Of a DNA stretch of 64,000 bases, positions 24,216 to 33,465 are shown in pieces (the first letter of the stretch is position 1; every line of letters starts with the position of its first letter). Origin of the DNA: an uncultured Clostridia bacterium (lineage in GTDB: Bacteria > Bacillota > Clostridia > Christensenellales > Borkfalkiaceae). Location: assembly GCA_944367565.1 (NCBI GenBank), contig CALVWR010000003.1:62001-126000 (forward strand), written 5' to 3'. Both the position numbers and the translations under genes were made by a program. The notes beneath the pieces were generated by a model. The model ran no database searches. It saw only the letters and a program-made list of their open reading frames with translations, and was not told the DNA's origin.

Positions 24216-25664
24216 ATGAAAAAAATATCTTTGTTGTTGGCGATCGTCCTCGCTTGCGGCGCGCTTTTCGTCGTCGGATGCAACAAAAAGAGCGAAAAGA
24301 GGAACGTGTATGAACTCAACTGTTCCTATGAGGACGGCGTACTTTCGGGGACGTTGGATTTTACCTTTTACAATTCCTTTCCTACGGCGGTAAGCGAACT
24401 GAAATTCAATCTGTTTCCGAACGCCTACCGGAAGGATGCGAAATATCCCGCCGTTTCGTCCGGCTCGGCTGCAGCAGCGTATTACGACGGCAAAAGCTAC
24501 GGAGAGATTACGGTTTCCTCCGTTAAAGACGAGGGGGGAGAGATGACGTATTCGGTGACGGGAGCGGACAACAATATTCTGAGCATACCGCTGAAAGAGG
24601 AAGTATTTCCCGAGGAACGCTACAGCGTGAGCATGGATTTCAGCGTGACGCTTGCAAAAGTGAATCACCGGCTCGGAATCACGAAAAACGCGGTAAATCT
24701 CGGCAATTTCTATCCGATTTTATGCGGATATGACGGCGGCTTTTACGAATGCGTGTATTATTCCGCGGGCGATCCGTTTTTTTCCGACTGTTCCGACTAC
24801 GACGTGACGTTTACGGCGGATGAATCGTACATTGTGGCGACGAGCGGCGTGCTGACGGAAAGCAAAAACACAAACGGGCGCATCACGGGGCATTATACGC
24901 TGGAAAACGCCCGTGATTTTGCCGTATGTCTTTCCGACAGTTTTGAAACGATGTCGGCGCAATGCGGCGACGTGACGATCAACTATTATTATTCTCTGGA
25001 CAAAAATCCCGTAAAGAGCATGGAGTACGCCGTAAAGGCGGTGGAAACGTTTTCCGATCTGTTCGGCGCGTATCCTTACCGGACGCTGTCGGTGGTTGAA
25101 ACGGGCTTCAACGAAGGGGGAATGGAATATCCTGCGCTGGTCTACATCAGCGACAGTCTGGACGCCGCGTCGTTCGGGGAAGTCATCGTGCACGAAACGG
25201 CGCATCAGTGGTGGTATGCCGCCGTCGGGAACAACGAGGTGGAATACGGATTCCTCGATGAAGGGCTTGCGGAATATTCCACCGTGCTGTTTTACGAAAA
25301 CAACGAGGGGTTCGGCATGACGCGCAGTCAGATGATCGGCGCGGCGGAACTGACGTACCGGACCTTCTGCAACGTGTACGACAAGCTGTTCGGCAAGGTG
25401 GATACGGGGATGCTGCGTCCTCTCGGAGAATATTCGGGAGAATACGAATATGTGAATATCGCATATATCAAATCCTGCCTGATGTACGAATATCTGCGCC
25501 AGACGGTGGGTGACAAAATGTTTTTCAAGGGATTGCGCAGATATTACGAAGAGTATGCTTTTTCGGAAGCCGAACCGCAGGATCTTGTCGGAACGTTTGA
25601 AAAATGCGGAGCGGATACCAACGGGTTTTTTGAAAGTTTTTTCGACGGAAGCGTCATTCTGTAA
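24216..25664 (+). CDS. M1-family aminopeptidase lipoprotein
   Basis: 482-residue secreted zinc peptidase. The N-terminus is a lipoprotein signal with lipobox VVGC (Cys near residue 22), so it is membrane-anchored outside the cell. The M1 signature is complete: GGMEYPA (the GAMEN-type exopeptidase motif, about 305) and HETAHQWW, with His326, Glu327, His330 and the third ligand Glu349 exactly 18 residues after His330. The protein is short for M1: it has the N-terminal beta domain and the catalytic domain but lacks the large C-terminal domains of PepN. AAGAAGGAG lies upstream of the ATG. It probably trims extracellular peptides. Confidence 0.9.
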   Translation: MKKISLLLAIVLACGALFVVGCNKKSEKRNVYELNCSYEDGVLSGTLDFTFYNSFPTAVSELKFNLFPNAYRKDAKYPAVSSGSAAAAYYDGKSYGEITVSSVKDEGGEMTYSVTGADNNILSIPLKEEVFPEERYSVSMDFSVTLAKVNHRLGITKNAVNLGNFYPILCGYDGGFYECVYYSAGDPFFSDCSDYDVTFTADESYIVATSGVLTESKNTNGRITGHYTLENARDFAVCLSDSFETMSAQCGDVTINYYYSLDKNPVKSMEYAVKAVETFSDLFGAYPYRTLSVVETGFNEGGMEYPALVYISDSLDAASFGEVIVHETAHQWWYAAVGNNEVEYGFLDEGLAEYSTVLFYENNEGFGMTRSQMIGAAELTYRTFCNVYDKLFGKVDTGMLRPLGEYSGEYEYVNIAYIKSCLMYEYLRQTVGDKMFFKGLRRYYEEYAFSEAEPQDLVGTFEKCGADTNGFFESFFDGSVIL

Positions 25665-25702
25665 GAAAATTTAAAATTTGAGGGCATATATCGGATTATT
25701 TA

Positions 25703-25731
25703 TTGACAAAATCGCCGTCAAATGGTAAAAT
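25703..25731 (+). promoter_or_regulatory. Predicted promoter of LRR lipoprotein
   Basis: -35 TTGACA (perfect, 25703-25708), 17-bp spacer, -10 TAAAAT (25726-25731), about 55 bases before the start codon. Confidence 0.75.
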
Positions 25732-25785
25732 TATCAAGTATCGATGTAATGTGGCGCATATGCGCCGTACGGGAGACTTGATTCC

Positions 25786-27051
25786 ATGAAAAAAATTGTA
25801 AAGGCGGCGTTGCTTGCATTTTGCCTGACCGCTTTGGTTTGCGGTGCGGCGGCGTGCGCGCAGAATGAAGGCGATCCGAAGCAACCGGGATTCCATTATT
25901 ATACCACGCAAAGCGGGGAAAAGGTACTTTCCGACTATGTGCCGGAAGAAGGAGTTACGTCTTTGACCATTGCGGAGGACGTGGATAAGATTCAGGCGGG
26001 AGCTTTCAGCGGCAACGGTACCGTCAGGGAGATCGTCGTCGGGCCCAACGTGACGGAGATCGCTCCGGGCGCGTTTGCGGGAATGCAGGCGCTTGAAAGC
26101 ATTACGCTTCCCTTTACGGGAGAAAAAGCCGATGCGGTCAATGCGGCGAAGACGTTCGGGTATATTTTCGGTACCGAGGAATACGACGGCGGCGTTGCCG
26201 TCACGCAAAGCTACGGTTCGGGTTCGGCGACGTATTATCTTCCCGAAACACTGAAAAACGTTACCATTTCCGGAAGCAACGATTACGCGCTGCCGAATTA
26301 CGCATTTTATTCCATGAGCAATCTGGACGCCGTCACGCTGACGGGCGATATCGTTTCCATCGGGGATTATGCGTTTTACGATTGTTATTATCTGACGAAC
26401 TTTTCCGTTCCCGCGAGTGTGGAAAGCATCGGGGCGCAGGCGTTCGTCAATTGCAACAGACTGAATCATACGGCGAGCGTCGGTGCGGATCTTTCGGTAA
26501 AAGGAAACGTTTCGTTCGCGTCCGGCAGCGCGCTGACCACTATCGGCGAATATGCCTTTGCCGGAACAAAATTAACGAGCATCGATCTTTCGGGGCTGAC
26601 GAATCTTACGAAGATCCAACGCGGCGCCTTTGCGGGAAGCATTGTTTCCGAAGAGACCGACGGTACGGTCACCACGCTGGACAGCAAGCTGGAAACGGTG
26701 AAATTGCCCGCGACGGTCACGGTCATCGAATCGAAAACGTTTTACGAATGTAATAATCTCGTTACGGTGATCTGCTCCGATGCGCTGACGGAGATCCGCG
26801 GCGATGCGTTTGCGGGTTGCGATAAGCTACGCATTGTGAAAAATGCGTCCTATGCGGCGGCCGATCCGACCGACGCGCAGGAAGGCGTCATCGTGCTTCC
26901 CTCATCCGTCACGAAAGTCCGGGCGGGCGCCTTTGTCAATATCGGGAACGGCAAGATTACCTACACGCTGGTAAACAACGCGCCGAATGCCGAACTGATC
27001 GACGGCTGGAGAAACAGCGACGGGAAATGGACGGATCTGATCGTTGAATGA
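25786..27051 (+). CDS. BspA-type leucine-rich repeat lipoprotein
   Basis: 421 residues with a lipoprotein signal (lipobox AAAC, Cys near residue 24). The body is built of BspA/LRR_5-type repeats, recognisable by recurring IxxxAFxxCxxLxxxxLPxxVxxI patterns, for example IGDYAFYDCYYL and IRGDAFAGCDKL. Such proteins are displayed on gut Firmicutes and Bacteroidetes surfaces and bind host or microbial partners; the ligand is unknown. It is monocistronic, with its own promoter and a clean terminator at 27059. Confidence 0.9.
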   Translation: MKKIVKAALLAFCLTALVCGAAACAQNEGDPKQPGFHYYTTQSGEKVLSDYVPEEGVTSLTIAEDVDKIQAGAFSGNGTVREIVVGPNVTEIAPGAFAGMQALESITLPFTGEKADAVNAAKTFGYIFGTEEYDGGVAVTQSYGSGSATYYLPETLKNVTISGSNDYALPNYAFYSMSNLDAVTLTGDIVSIGDYAFYDCYYLTNFSVPASVESIGAQAFVNCNRLNHTASVGADLSVKGNVSFASGSALTTIGEYAFAGTKLTSIDLSGLTNLTKIQRGAFAGSIVSEETDGTVTTLDSKLETVKLPATVTVIESKTFYECNNLVTVICSDALTEIRGDAFAGCDKLRIVKNASYAAADPTDAQEGVIVLPSSVTKVRAGAFVNIGNGKITYTLVNNAPNAELIDGWRNSDGKWTDLIVE

Positions 27052-27058
27052 TGAATAA

Positions 27059-27088
27059 AAAAGCGAACCGCAGCGGTTCGCTTTTTTT
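27059..27088 (+). terminator. Terminator of LRR lipoprotein gene
   Basis: 10-bp stem AAGCGAACCG / CGGTTCGCTT, loop CAG, followed by seven T's. Confidence 0.85.
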
Positions 27089-27106
27089 ATCTGTGCGGAA
27101 CGTTTT

Positions 27107-27155
27107 CGCGCGTCGTTTCTGCTTGCACGGCAACGCATACGCGCGTCGTTTCTGC
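27107..27155. repeat. Short direct repeat, 16 bp x2
   Basis: CGCGCGTCGTTTCTGC occurs at 27107-27122 and 27140-27155, 33 bases apart, in the gap between two convergent genes. Confidence 0.7.
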
Positions 27156-27234
27156 GGGCACCGTTTAGAAGGGTGCGAATGCGGTCTTTTTACGGGGCGC
27201 GAATGTGCGCGGCTTGCGGTTCTCGCCGGGCGGC

Positions 27235-27308
27235 GCGCCGGCATCGGATTTTGGAAGAGATCTGCCGCGACGCGCCGGCATCGGATTTTGGAAGAGATCT
27301 GCCGCGAC
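27235..27308. repeat. Perfect 37-bp tandem duplication
   Basis: The 37-base unit 27235-27271 is repeated exactly at 27272-27308, with the first six bases of a third copy following. It lies between the LRR gene and the 3' end of the ttcA-like gene (stop at 27315) and does not disrupt either. Confidence 0.9.
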
Positions 27309-27314
27309 GCGCCG

Positions 27315-28052
27315 TCAGAACAGATCGATTTCTTTTTGAAATTTATCGAAAAGATGATAACGTTCCGGGTGCATCAATGCGGAATACATCCGATCCCTCA
27401 CGAAGGGGATTTCCTTTTTGACGCCGTCGATGACCTCCTTGACGTATTCGCGTTTCGTGACCTTATCGGCGGGACAGCAGCTTTTGCATACCGGTAAATT
27501 TACCGCATAGGCGGCGATATTTTTTTCTTCGAGATACATCATCGGGCGGATCTGTACGATTCCCGTACGGTCGAGCAACGCTTTCGGCGGCATGGTGGAA
27601 AGCCTTCCTTCGTAAAAGAGGGAAAGAAGCATGGTTTCGATAAAATCGTCGGCATGGTGTCCGAGCGCCACTTTATTGCAGCCTGCGTCCTTTGCGGCGG
27701 AGAAGAGCGCGCCTTTGCGCATTTTGGCGCAGAGCGCGCAGGGATTGCTTTCCTTGCGTACGCCGAAAACCACTTCTCCGATCTCGGTTTTCACCACCTG
27801 ATAGGGTACGCCGACGGAAGCGCAGAAGGCTTCCAGTTTTGTAAAATCGGCGTTTTTGAACCCCAGATCCACCGTCACGGCGACGAGGGTAAAGCGTTCC
27901 GGTGAAAATTTCCGGTATGCCGCGAGAAGATCGAGCAGCGTAACGCTGTCCTTTCCGCCGGACAGCCCGACGGCGATCCTGTCTCCGTCCCGGATCATCT
28001 TGTATTCCGTGACCGCACGGCGAAATCCGGACAGCATTTGTTGTGTCGTCAT
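27315..28052 (-). CDS. TtcA-family tRNA 2-thiolation protein
   Basis: 245-residue PP-loop ATPase of the TtcA family, which thiolates cytidine-32 of tRNAs using ATP and a sulfur donor. The PP-loop SGGKDS is at 31-36. A CxxC pair (Cys105, Cys108 in NPCALC) and a later CKSCC cluster near residue 187 could hold the iron-sulfur cluster or act as sulfur carriers. GHHADDFIETMLL is the typical downstream motif. The gene is divergent from the small-multidrug-export-family gene. An AAGG is the only ribosome binding site hint. Firmicutes relatives are usually labelled TtcA family, and their exact target nucleoside is less certain. Confidence 0.85.
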   Translation of the reverse strand: MTTQQMLSGFRRAVTEYKMIRDGDRIAVGLSGGKDSVTLLDLLAAYRKFSPERFTLVAVTVDLGFKNADFTKLEAFCASVGVPYQVVKTEIGEVVFGVRKESNPCALCAKMRKGALFSAAKDAGCNKVALGHHADDFIETMLLSLFYEGRLSTMPPKALLDRTGIVQIRPMMYLEEKNIAAYAVNLPVCKSCCPADKVTKREYVKEVIDGVKKEIPFVRDRMYSALMHPERYHLFDKFQKEIDLF

Positions 28053-28071
28053 AATTTAAGTACCTTTTTAT

Positions 28072-28100
28072 TTGACATCGACTATAATAAACATTATACT
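28072..28100 (+). promoter_or_regulatory. Predicted promoter of 28140-30833 unit
   Basis: -35 TTGACA (perfect, 28072-28077), 17-bp spacer, -10 TATACT (28095-28100). On the minus strand a TTGCTT-16-TATAAT pair overlaps it and could serve the ttcA-like gene. Confidence 0.7.
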
Positions 28101-28139
28101 GAAATCAGAAAAAAAAGCAATCTTGTGGAGGAGGATGTT

Positions 28140-28775
28140 TTGAATAATTTTATCGATGCAGTCAATAAAGTCGTGGGGGATCCCGCGCTGACCTCTGCGC
28201 TCGTCGCGCTGATCCCGCTGATCGAACTCAAGGGCGCTATCCTGTTTGCGCGGGCGAGCGGGCTTACGTTTTTTACCGCCCTCGGTGCTTCTTACCTCGG
28301 ATCGACGATCGTTTTTATTCCGATTTTTTTTCTGTTACGTCCGATTCTGAACCTCATGAAAAAGGTAAAATGGTTCAATTCTTTCGCAAACAAGGTGGAA
28401 GCGTATTTTCAGAAAAAAGCCGACGACGTAAAGAAAAAGAAAGGCAGGCTGGGCGCAGACGGGATCAAGATCCTCGGCGTGCTTATCTTTATCGCCATTC
28501 CGCTGCCGATGACGGGCGTATGGACGGGTACGGCGATCGCCGTATTTCTGGGACTGAAATTCAGGCAGGTGATTCTTCCGGTGCTGGGAGGAAACCTCAT
28601 CGCCGGATTGATTATTTCCGTTCTTGCGGAACTGTTTCTTCCTTATGTGGATTATATTTTATACGGATTGTTTGCGCTGGTTATCGTGATGCTTGTGATC
28701 TTCATAGTTAAGGTGGCTCTTACAAAACCGAAAAAGGAGAATGAGGAGCCGGGGCATCATACTCCGGAGGAATAA
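28140..28775 (+). CDS. Small multidrug export family membrane protein
   Basis: 211-residue membrane protein of the COG2426 / Sm_multidrug_ex type. The start is TTG 28140 with GGAGGAGGA about six bases upstream; the frame is open further back but without a site. It has a hydrophobic N-terminus with IPLIELKGAI (family-typical Pro-Leu-x-Glu-x-Lys/Arg-Gly), a cytoplasmic Lys-rich loop (about 85-115), then two to three helices including IAIPLPMTGVWTG. The family name is historical and transport of drugs is poorly shown. First gene of a run with patatin (3 bases) and the ComEC-like hydrolase. Confidence 0.8.
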   Translation: MNNFIDAVNKVVGDPALTSALVALIPLIELKGAILFARASGLTFFTALGASYLGSTIVFIPIFFLLRPILNLMKKVKWFNSFANKVEAYFQKKADDVKKKKGRLGADGIKILGVLIFIAIPLPMTGVWTGTAIAVFLGLKFRQVILPVLGGNLIAGLIISVLAELFLPYVDYILYGLFALVIVMLVIFIVKVALTKPKKENEEPGHHTPEE

Positions 28776-28777
28776 CG

Positions 28778-29617
28778 ATGTTTTTTTCTAAATTCTTCAG
28801 AAAAACGGCAAAGAAAAAACTGGGACTTGCGCTCGGAAGCGGCGGCGCAAAGGGGATGGCGCACATCGGCGCGCTCAAGGCGTTTGAGGAAAACGGGATT
28901 GAATTCGATGTCGTTGCGGGTGCGAGTATCGGCAGCATCGTGGGCGCGTTTTATGCAAACGCATACCGTGCGGACGAAATTCTGCATCTGCTTGAAACGG
29001 TGAACTTTAAAGAGATCACCAATATGTTCATGGTAAAAATGGATACGGTGGGGCTGGAGGACGTGATCAACCGTTATATCGGGGATCTTTCCTTCGACGA
29101 ATTAAAAAAGCCCTTTGCCTGCACCGCTACCGACTACCGCACGGGGGAAGAAGTCGATCTGAAAAGCGGAAGCGTGGCGAAGGCGCTTTGCGCTTCGAGT
29201 TCCTATCCTCCGTTTTTCAAACCCGTGAATCTCGACGGGCGGCTTTTGGTGGACGGCGCGTTTTCCAATGCGGTTCCTGCGGATCTGGTCAGGGAAATGG
29301 GGGCGAATTATGTCGTCGGCATCGATCTTTCCGCAATCAAAAAGGAAAAGAAGAGTTTCATCGGAGAATGGCTGACGAAAATGCCGTTTGAATACGGAAA
29401 TACTTCCGAAAAAGGGTATCGGGATTCCGATATCATGCTGAAACCGCCTCTGTCGCAGTACAGCGCGGCGAGCTTTGCGGGATTGCATGAAATGTACGAA
29501 ATCGGATATGAAACCGCGTTGCGTGAAATTCCTACGATCCGCGCGGGCATAGATGCGCTTTACGAAAACAAGAAGAATAAGGGGAAGAGCAATGGCAAGA
29601 ACAAAGAAAAGAAGTAA
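28778..29617 (+). CDS. Patatin-like phospholipase
   Basis: 279-residue serine hydrolase of the patatin / RssA group. The oxyanion loop GSGGAKG (about 21-27), nucleophile Ser50 in GASIGS and the dyad Asp159 in VDGAFSN are intact. These cut acyl chains from phospholipids; bacterial members often act in membrane lipid turnover. There is no signal peptide, so it should be cytoplasmic or peripheral. The Lys-rich C-terminus ends 26 bases inside the next gene. It is close to RssA-type proteins in length. Confidence 0.92.
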   Translation: MFFSKFFRKTAKKKLGLALGSGGAKGMAHIGALKAFEENGIEFDVVAGASIGSIVGAFYANAYRADEILHLLETVNFKEITNMFMVKMDTVGLEDVINRYIGDLSFDELKKPFACTATDYRTGEEVDLKSGSVAKALCASSSYPPFFKPVNLDGRLLVDGAFSNAVPADLVREMGANYVVGIDLSAIKKEKKSFIGEWLTKMPFEYGNTSEKGYRDSDIMLKPPLSQYSAASFAGLHEMYEIGYETALREIPTIRAGIDALYENKKNKGKSNGKNKEKK

Positions 29618-30833
29618 AGTAAAAATCAGCGTGGAAGTGATCCTCGTCCTGTTGCTAATCCTTGTGATTGCGGCTGTTGCGTGTTATTTTCTCGTGCCTG
29701 AGTTCAAAAAGCGGGCAGACGATTATCTTCAGCAAGTTTTCGGCAACAAAGAGACGCCTTCAAATTTAGCGAAAGGGGAGCACGATCTTCGGGTGCATTA
29801 TCTCGACGTCGGGCAGGGCGATTGTATTTTCATCGAATTTCCCGACGATACGGTGATGCTTATCGATTCGGGTGACAGGAAAAACGCAACGGCGGAATAT
29901 ATCGTGGAGTATCTGGAAAAACTTGAAGTGGAGATCATCGATTATCTCATGCTTACCCATTCCGATGAGGACCATGTGGGCAACATGGTGCAGATTCTGG
30001 AGGCGTTTGAAGTGGAATCGGCCTATGTGCCGGATATCGACGAAGGCGTGATTACGACGAACGCTTACAGGAATTTCATAACGGCGCTCAATGCGGAAAC
30101 GTACACGACGGAGAGCGGAGCAAGCGCTGAGTGTGAAATCAATAAATCCGAAATGGGAGATCTGATCGAAAGCGAAAACGAGAGCGACGTCTTTTTCATG
30201 GCATTTTTGTCGCCGTCGCCGCGGGGAATGTACGAGGACGGAGAATACGACGAGCTCAATTCCAAGAAGCCGAGCATGGACAGTGTGGCGAAAAACGCCG
30301 TCTCGCCGATTACATATCTCGAGTATATGGGAAAAAGACTGCTCTTTACGGGAGACGTGACGGGCGAGCCGACCGAACGGGTTATGGAACGTTACGAAAC
30401 GGGCGTTTACCGCAATCTGTTTGCAAAGAAAACGGGCGGTTATTATTCCGTCAGCTTTGAAGAGGGGATAGACGTTTACAAGGCGGCGCACCACGGTTCG
30501 ATGACGCACGGCAGCAACGCCGCGGAATTTATCGACTTCATCGCCCCGAAAAACGCGGTCATCTGCGTGGGCGAGGGCAATACTTATAACCTTCCCGATT
30601 CCGACTTGCTGGAAATCTTTTCGGAGCGGGAAATCCCCGTTTACCGCACCGACGAGAACGGAACGATCGTCGTGACGATCTCGCCGTCTGCCGGCACGAC
30701 GATTTATCTTACGCGGCAGGACGAAACGGTGACGGACAGCGCGGAGAGCGCGGCGGTTGCGGAAGGCGCGGCGTATCTCGTAAGCCGTCGTAAAATAATG
30801 GTAAACTGCGTTTCGGAAACCCGAATTGCTTGA
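29592..30833 (+). CDS. ComEC/Rec2-like metallo-beta-lactamase-fold hydrolase
   Basis: 413 residues. The start is ATG 29592, inside the end of the patatin gene, with GGGGAAGAG before it. One N-terminal membrane helix (about 14-36) exports a metallo-beta-lactamase-fold domain resembling the soluble part of ComEC: HYLDVGQGDC, the metal motif THSDEDHVG (His123, Asp125, Asp127, His128) and KAAHHGS. Stand-alone anchored versions are common in Firmicutes; nuclease or teichoic-acid-related functions have been suggested for some. There is no competence operon here. Confidence 0.85.
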   Translation: MARTKKRSKVKISVEVILVLLLILVIAAVACYFLVPEFKKRADDYLQQVFGNKETPSNLAKGEHDLRVHYLDVGQGDCIFIEFPDDTVMLIDSGDRKNATAEYIVEYLEKLEVEIIDYLMLTHSDEDHVGNMVQILEAFEVESAYVPDIDEGVITTNAYRNFITALNAETYTTESGASAECEINKSEMGDLIESENESDVFFMAFLSPSPRGMYEDGEYDELNSKKPSMDSVAKNAVSPITYLEYMGKRLLFTGDVTGEPTERVMERYETGVYRNLFAKKTGGYYSVSFEEGIDVYKAAHHGSMTHGSNAAEFIDFIAPKNAVICVGEGNTYNLPDSDLLEIFSEREIPVYRTDENGTIVVTISPSAGTTIYLTRQDETVTDSAESAAVAEGAAYLVSRRKIMVNCVSETRIA

Positions 30834-30859
30834 CTTTCGGCGGGCTTTTGGGATAAAAT
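30830..30859 (+). promoter_or_regulatory. Predicted promoter of ABC/FtsX fusion gene
   Basis: -35 TTGACT (30830-30835), 18-bp spacer, -10 TAAAAT (30854-30859). The -35 lies at the very end of the upstream gene. Confidence 0.55.
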
Positions 30860-30900
30860 ACACAAAAGTTCAGAGCAAAAATTTCGGAAGGTGATCGAGT

Positions 30901-33441
30901 ATGCTGAGTCTTAGAAATATCGTAAAAAATTACGGTCAGGGCGAAAATACGGTAGCCGCGCTCAAAGGGGTGAGCGTCGATTTTCGCCGCAGCGAATTCG
31001 TTTCCATCCTGGGTCCGTCCGGCTGCGGGAAAACGACGCTGCTCAATATTATCGGCGGATTGGATCGTTATACTTCGGGAGATCTCATAATCGAAGGCAG
31101 ATCCACAAAGAATTATAACGATAAGGACTGGGACGCCTATCGGAACAATTCCATCGGGTTTGTGTTTCAGTCGTATAACCTCATTCCGCATCAGTCCGTG
31201 CTGGCGAATGTGGAGCTTGCGCTTACGATTTCCGGCATAACGGGTGCGGAACGCAGAGAGCGTGCCAGAAGTGTTCTCGAAAAAGTGGGGCTGTCGGATC
31301 AGTTGCATAAAAAACCCAACCAGCTTTCGGGCGGACAGATGCAGCGCGTGGCGATTGCGCGCGCGCTCGTGAACAATCCGGAAATCATTCTGGCGGACGA
31401 ACCGACGGGCGCTCTCGATACGGAAACGAGCATACAGGTCATGGAAATTCTCAAGGAAGTCGCCAAAGACAAACTTGTGATCATGGTCACGCATAATCCC
31501 GAGCTGGCGGAGCGTTATTCCACCCGTATCATCCGCCTTCTCGACGGAGAACTTGCCGGGGATACCATGCCCTATAAGGCGGTGGAAGAGCCCGGCAGCA
31601 AGAATATCAGAAAACCGCGCATGGGATATCGCACGGCGTTTGCCCTGTCGGTGAGAAATCTCTTCAGCAAAAAGGCGCGCACCGTGCTGACGAGTATTGC
31701 CGGCAGCATCGGCATCATCGGCGTGGCGTTGGTGCTTGCGCTTTCCAACGGGTTTAACATCTATATGTCGCGGATGCAGACCGATACGCTTTCGTCCTAT
31801 CCGCTCACCATTTCGGAAAGTTCCATCGATCTTTCCTCTTTCAATAAAGTTTACGAAAGCGACGCGGTGGAAAAATATCCGGAACTTGACAATATTTTCG
31901 TACAGAATGCGTTTGAAAAATTGATCGGTATGCTGAAGAGCAACGATCTTTCGGAAGAATTCTTAACGTATCTTCATGAAACCGATCCCGAACTGTATTA
32001 TTCAATACAATACGACTACGGGTTCGATATGAATAAGTATATTTTTACGGATATAGAAATAAAATCTGATATGCCTATGTTCCAAATGGAAAAGTTTACG
32101 GCAATCGATAGCTGCATACAAATGATAGAACATAATTATAAATCGGCTATTCCGCCTGCGTTAGGAGCAGCAGGTATTACTACTGATTTTGTCCGTTCTT
32201 ATGTGCCCACGGTTCAAGAAATGCCCGACAGTGAGGATTTGATTAAAGAACAATACGATTTAATTTATGGAGATTGGCCGACATTCAAAGACGAAGATTA
32301 TAATCAAGTAGTTTTGGTTGTCGATAAATATAATAATATGAGTGATATAACGCTCTTTTTATTAGGATATATTTATGGCGAAATGAATCCTTTAAGCGCA
32401 GATTTATCAAAAAGTTTCAGTTTTGAAAAAATAGATAAAATTGATTTTAGCGAATTTGTCGGGAACGATATTCCTACTAAATTTTACTTGGCAGATAATG
32501 ATTTGGCGTATCAGAAAAAAAATTGGGGCAGTGATTTAGAAAGATATTATTTTAATATACAAGATACAGAGGTCGCAGAAAAAGAAAATTTTGAAGAGTT
32601 AGAAGTAGTCGGCATTTTGCGACCGAAGGAAAACGTGACGGGCGTGCTCGATACGGGGCTCGCATATACCACTGCGCTTACAAAACATGTTTTGGAAGAA
32701 AACAAAGATAGTAATATTGTTAATTTTGTAGGAAGTGGATCTATAAATATTTATAACGAATTAGTTCCACTGACAGATGATTTAGGAAATATAGTTGATT
32801 TTGAAAGTTTTTCTCATACAAAGCGTAATTTAGCAGGAGATGATTCACCCAGTAATATTAAATTATATGCCAAAAATTTTGAAAGTAAAGAAGCCATCAA
32901 GGCGCATATCGACGCATGGAATACGGCGATCGAAAACGATGCGGTACTGACCGAGGAAGAAAAAAACGCAAAGATCATCGCCTATTCGGATATGATGGAT
33001 ATGATGTTCGGAATGCTCAATACCATGGTGGACGCCGTCAGTTACGTTCTGATCGCATTTACGTCTATTTCTCTCATCGTGTCCAGCGTCATGATCGGCA
33101 TCATCACCTATATCTCTGTGGTGGAGCGCACGAAAGAGATCGGTGTTTTGCGGTCGCTCGGCGCGTCGAAGTTCGATATCGCCAACGTGTTCAACGCCGA
33201 AACGTTCCTGATCGGTCTTTTTGCGGGGTTGATCGGCATCGGCGTTACCTATCTCTTATCGATTCCGCTGAACCTGATTCTCGGCTCGCTTATCGCAGAC
33301 GTGGGCGCGCTGGTTATATTGAAACCTCTGCACGCATTGCTTTTGGTGGTGATCAGTTTTGTACTGACGCTCATCGCGGGTTTGATTCCTGCTCATATTG
33401 CTTCGAAGAAAGATCCCGTTGTGGCGCTCAGAACGGAATAA
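30901..33441 (+). CDS. MacB-like ABC transporter, ATPase fused to FtsX permease
   Basis: 846 residues in one chain. Residues 1-230 are the ATPase: Walker [10 protein letters not shown] (about 39-47), Q-loop, signature [15 protein letters not shown] (about 141-155) and ILADEPTG. A first membrane helix follows near 260-285, then a large extracytoplasmic region (about 290-700), then three C-terminal helices with the FtsX-type [15 protein letters not shown] loop. This is the Type VII (MacB/LolCDE) layout, which moves peptides or drives envelope machinery rather than transporting through the membrane. The codons for the extracytoplasmic part are strikingly AT-rich in two blocks (about 32035-32620 and 32690-32890) while both ends match the genome. 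Confidence 0.92.
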   Translation: MLSLRNIVKNYGQGENTVAALKGVSVDFRRSEFVSILGPSGCGKTTLLNIIGGLDRYTSGDLIIEGRSTKNYNDKDWDAYRNNSIGFVFQSYNLIPHQSVLANVELALTISGITGAERRERARSVLEKVGLSDQLHKKPNQLSGGQMQRVAIARALVNNPEIILADEPTGALDTETSIQVMEILKEVAKDKLVIMVTHNPELAERYSTRIIRLLDGELAGDTMPYKAVEEPGSKNIRKPRMGYRTAFALSVRNLFSKKARTVLTSIAGSIGIIGVALVLALSNGFNIYMSRMQTDTLSSYPLTISESSIDLSSFNKVYESDAVEKYPELDNIFVQNAFEKLIGMLKSNDLSEEFLTYLHETDPELYYSIQYDYGFDMNKYIFTDIEIKSDMPMFQMEKFTAIDSCIQMIEHNYKSAIPPALGAAGITTDFVRSYVPTVQEMPDSEDLIKEQYDLIYGDWPTFKDEDYNQVVLVVDKYNNMSDITLFLLGYIYGEMNPLSADLSKSFSFEKIDKIDFSEFVGNDIPTKFYLADNDLAYQKKNWGSDLERYYFNIQDTEVAEKENFEELEVVGILRPKENVTGVLDTGLAYTTALTKHVLEENKDSNIVNFVGSGSINIYNELVPLTDDLGNIVDFESFSHTKRNLAGDDSPSNIKLYAKNFESKEAIKAHIDAWNTAIENDAVLTEEEKNAKIIAYSDMMDMMFGMLNTMVDAVSYVLIAFTSISLIVSSVMIGIITYISVVERTKEIGVLRSLGASKFDIANVFNAETFLIGLFAGLIGIGVTYLLSIPLNLILGSLIADVGALVILKPLHALLLVVISFVLTLIAGLIPAHIASKKDPVVALRTE

Positions 33442-33465
33442 TAAAATTATTAGGGGAGAAAAACG

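Noticed and set aside
27048-27497. 149-codon ORF over the 37-bp repeat and ttcA 3' end
   Set aside because: Antisense to a PP-loop gene with intact motifs.
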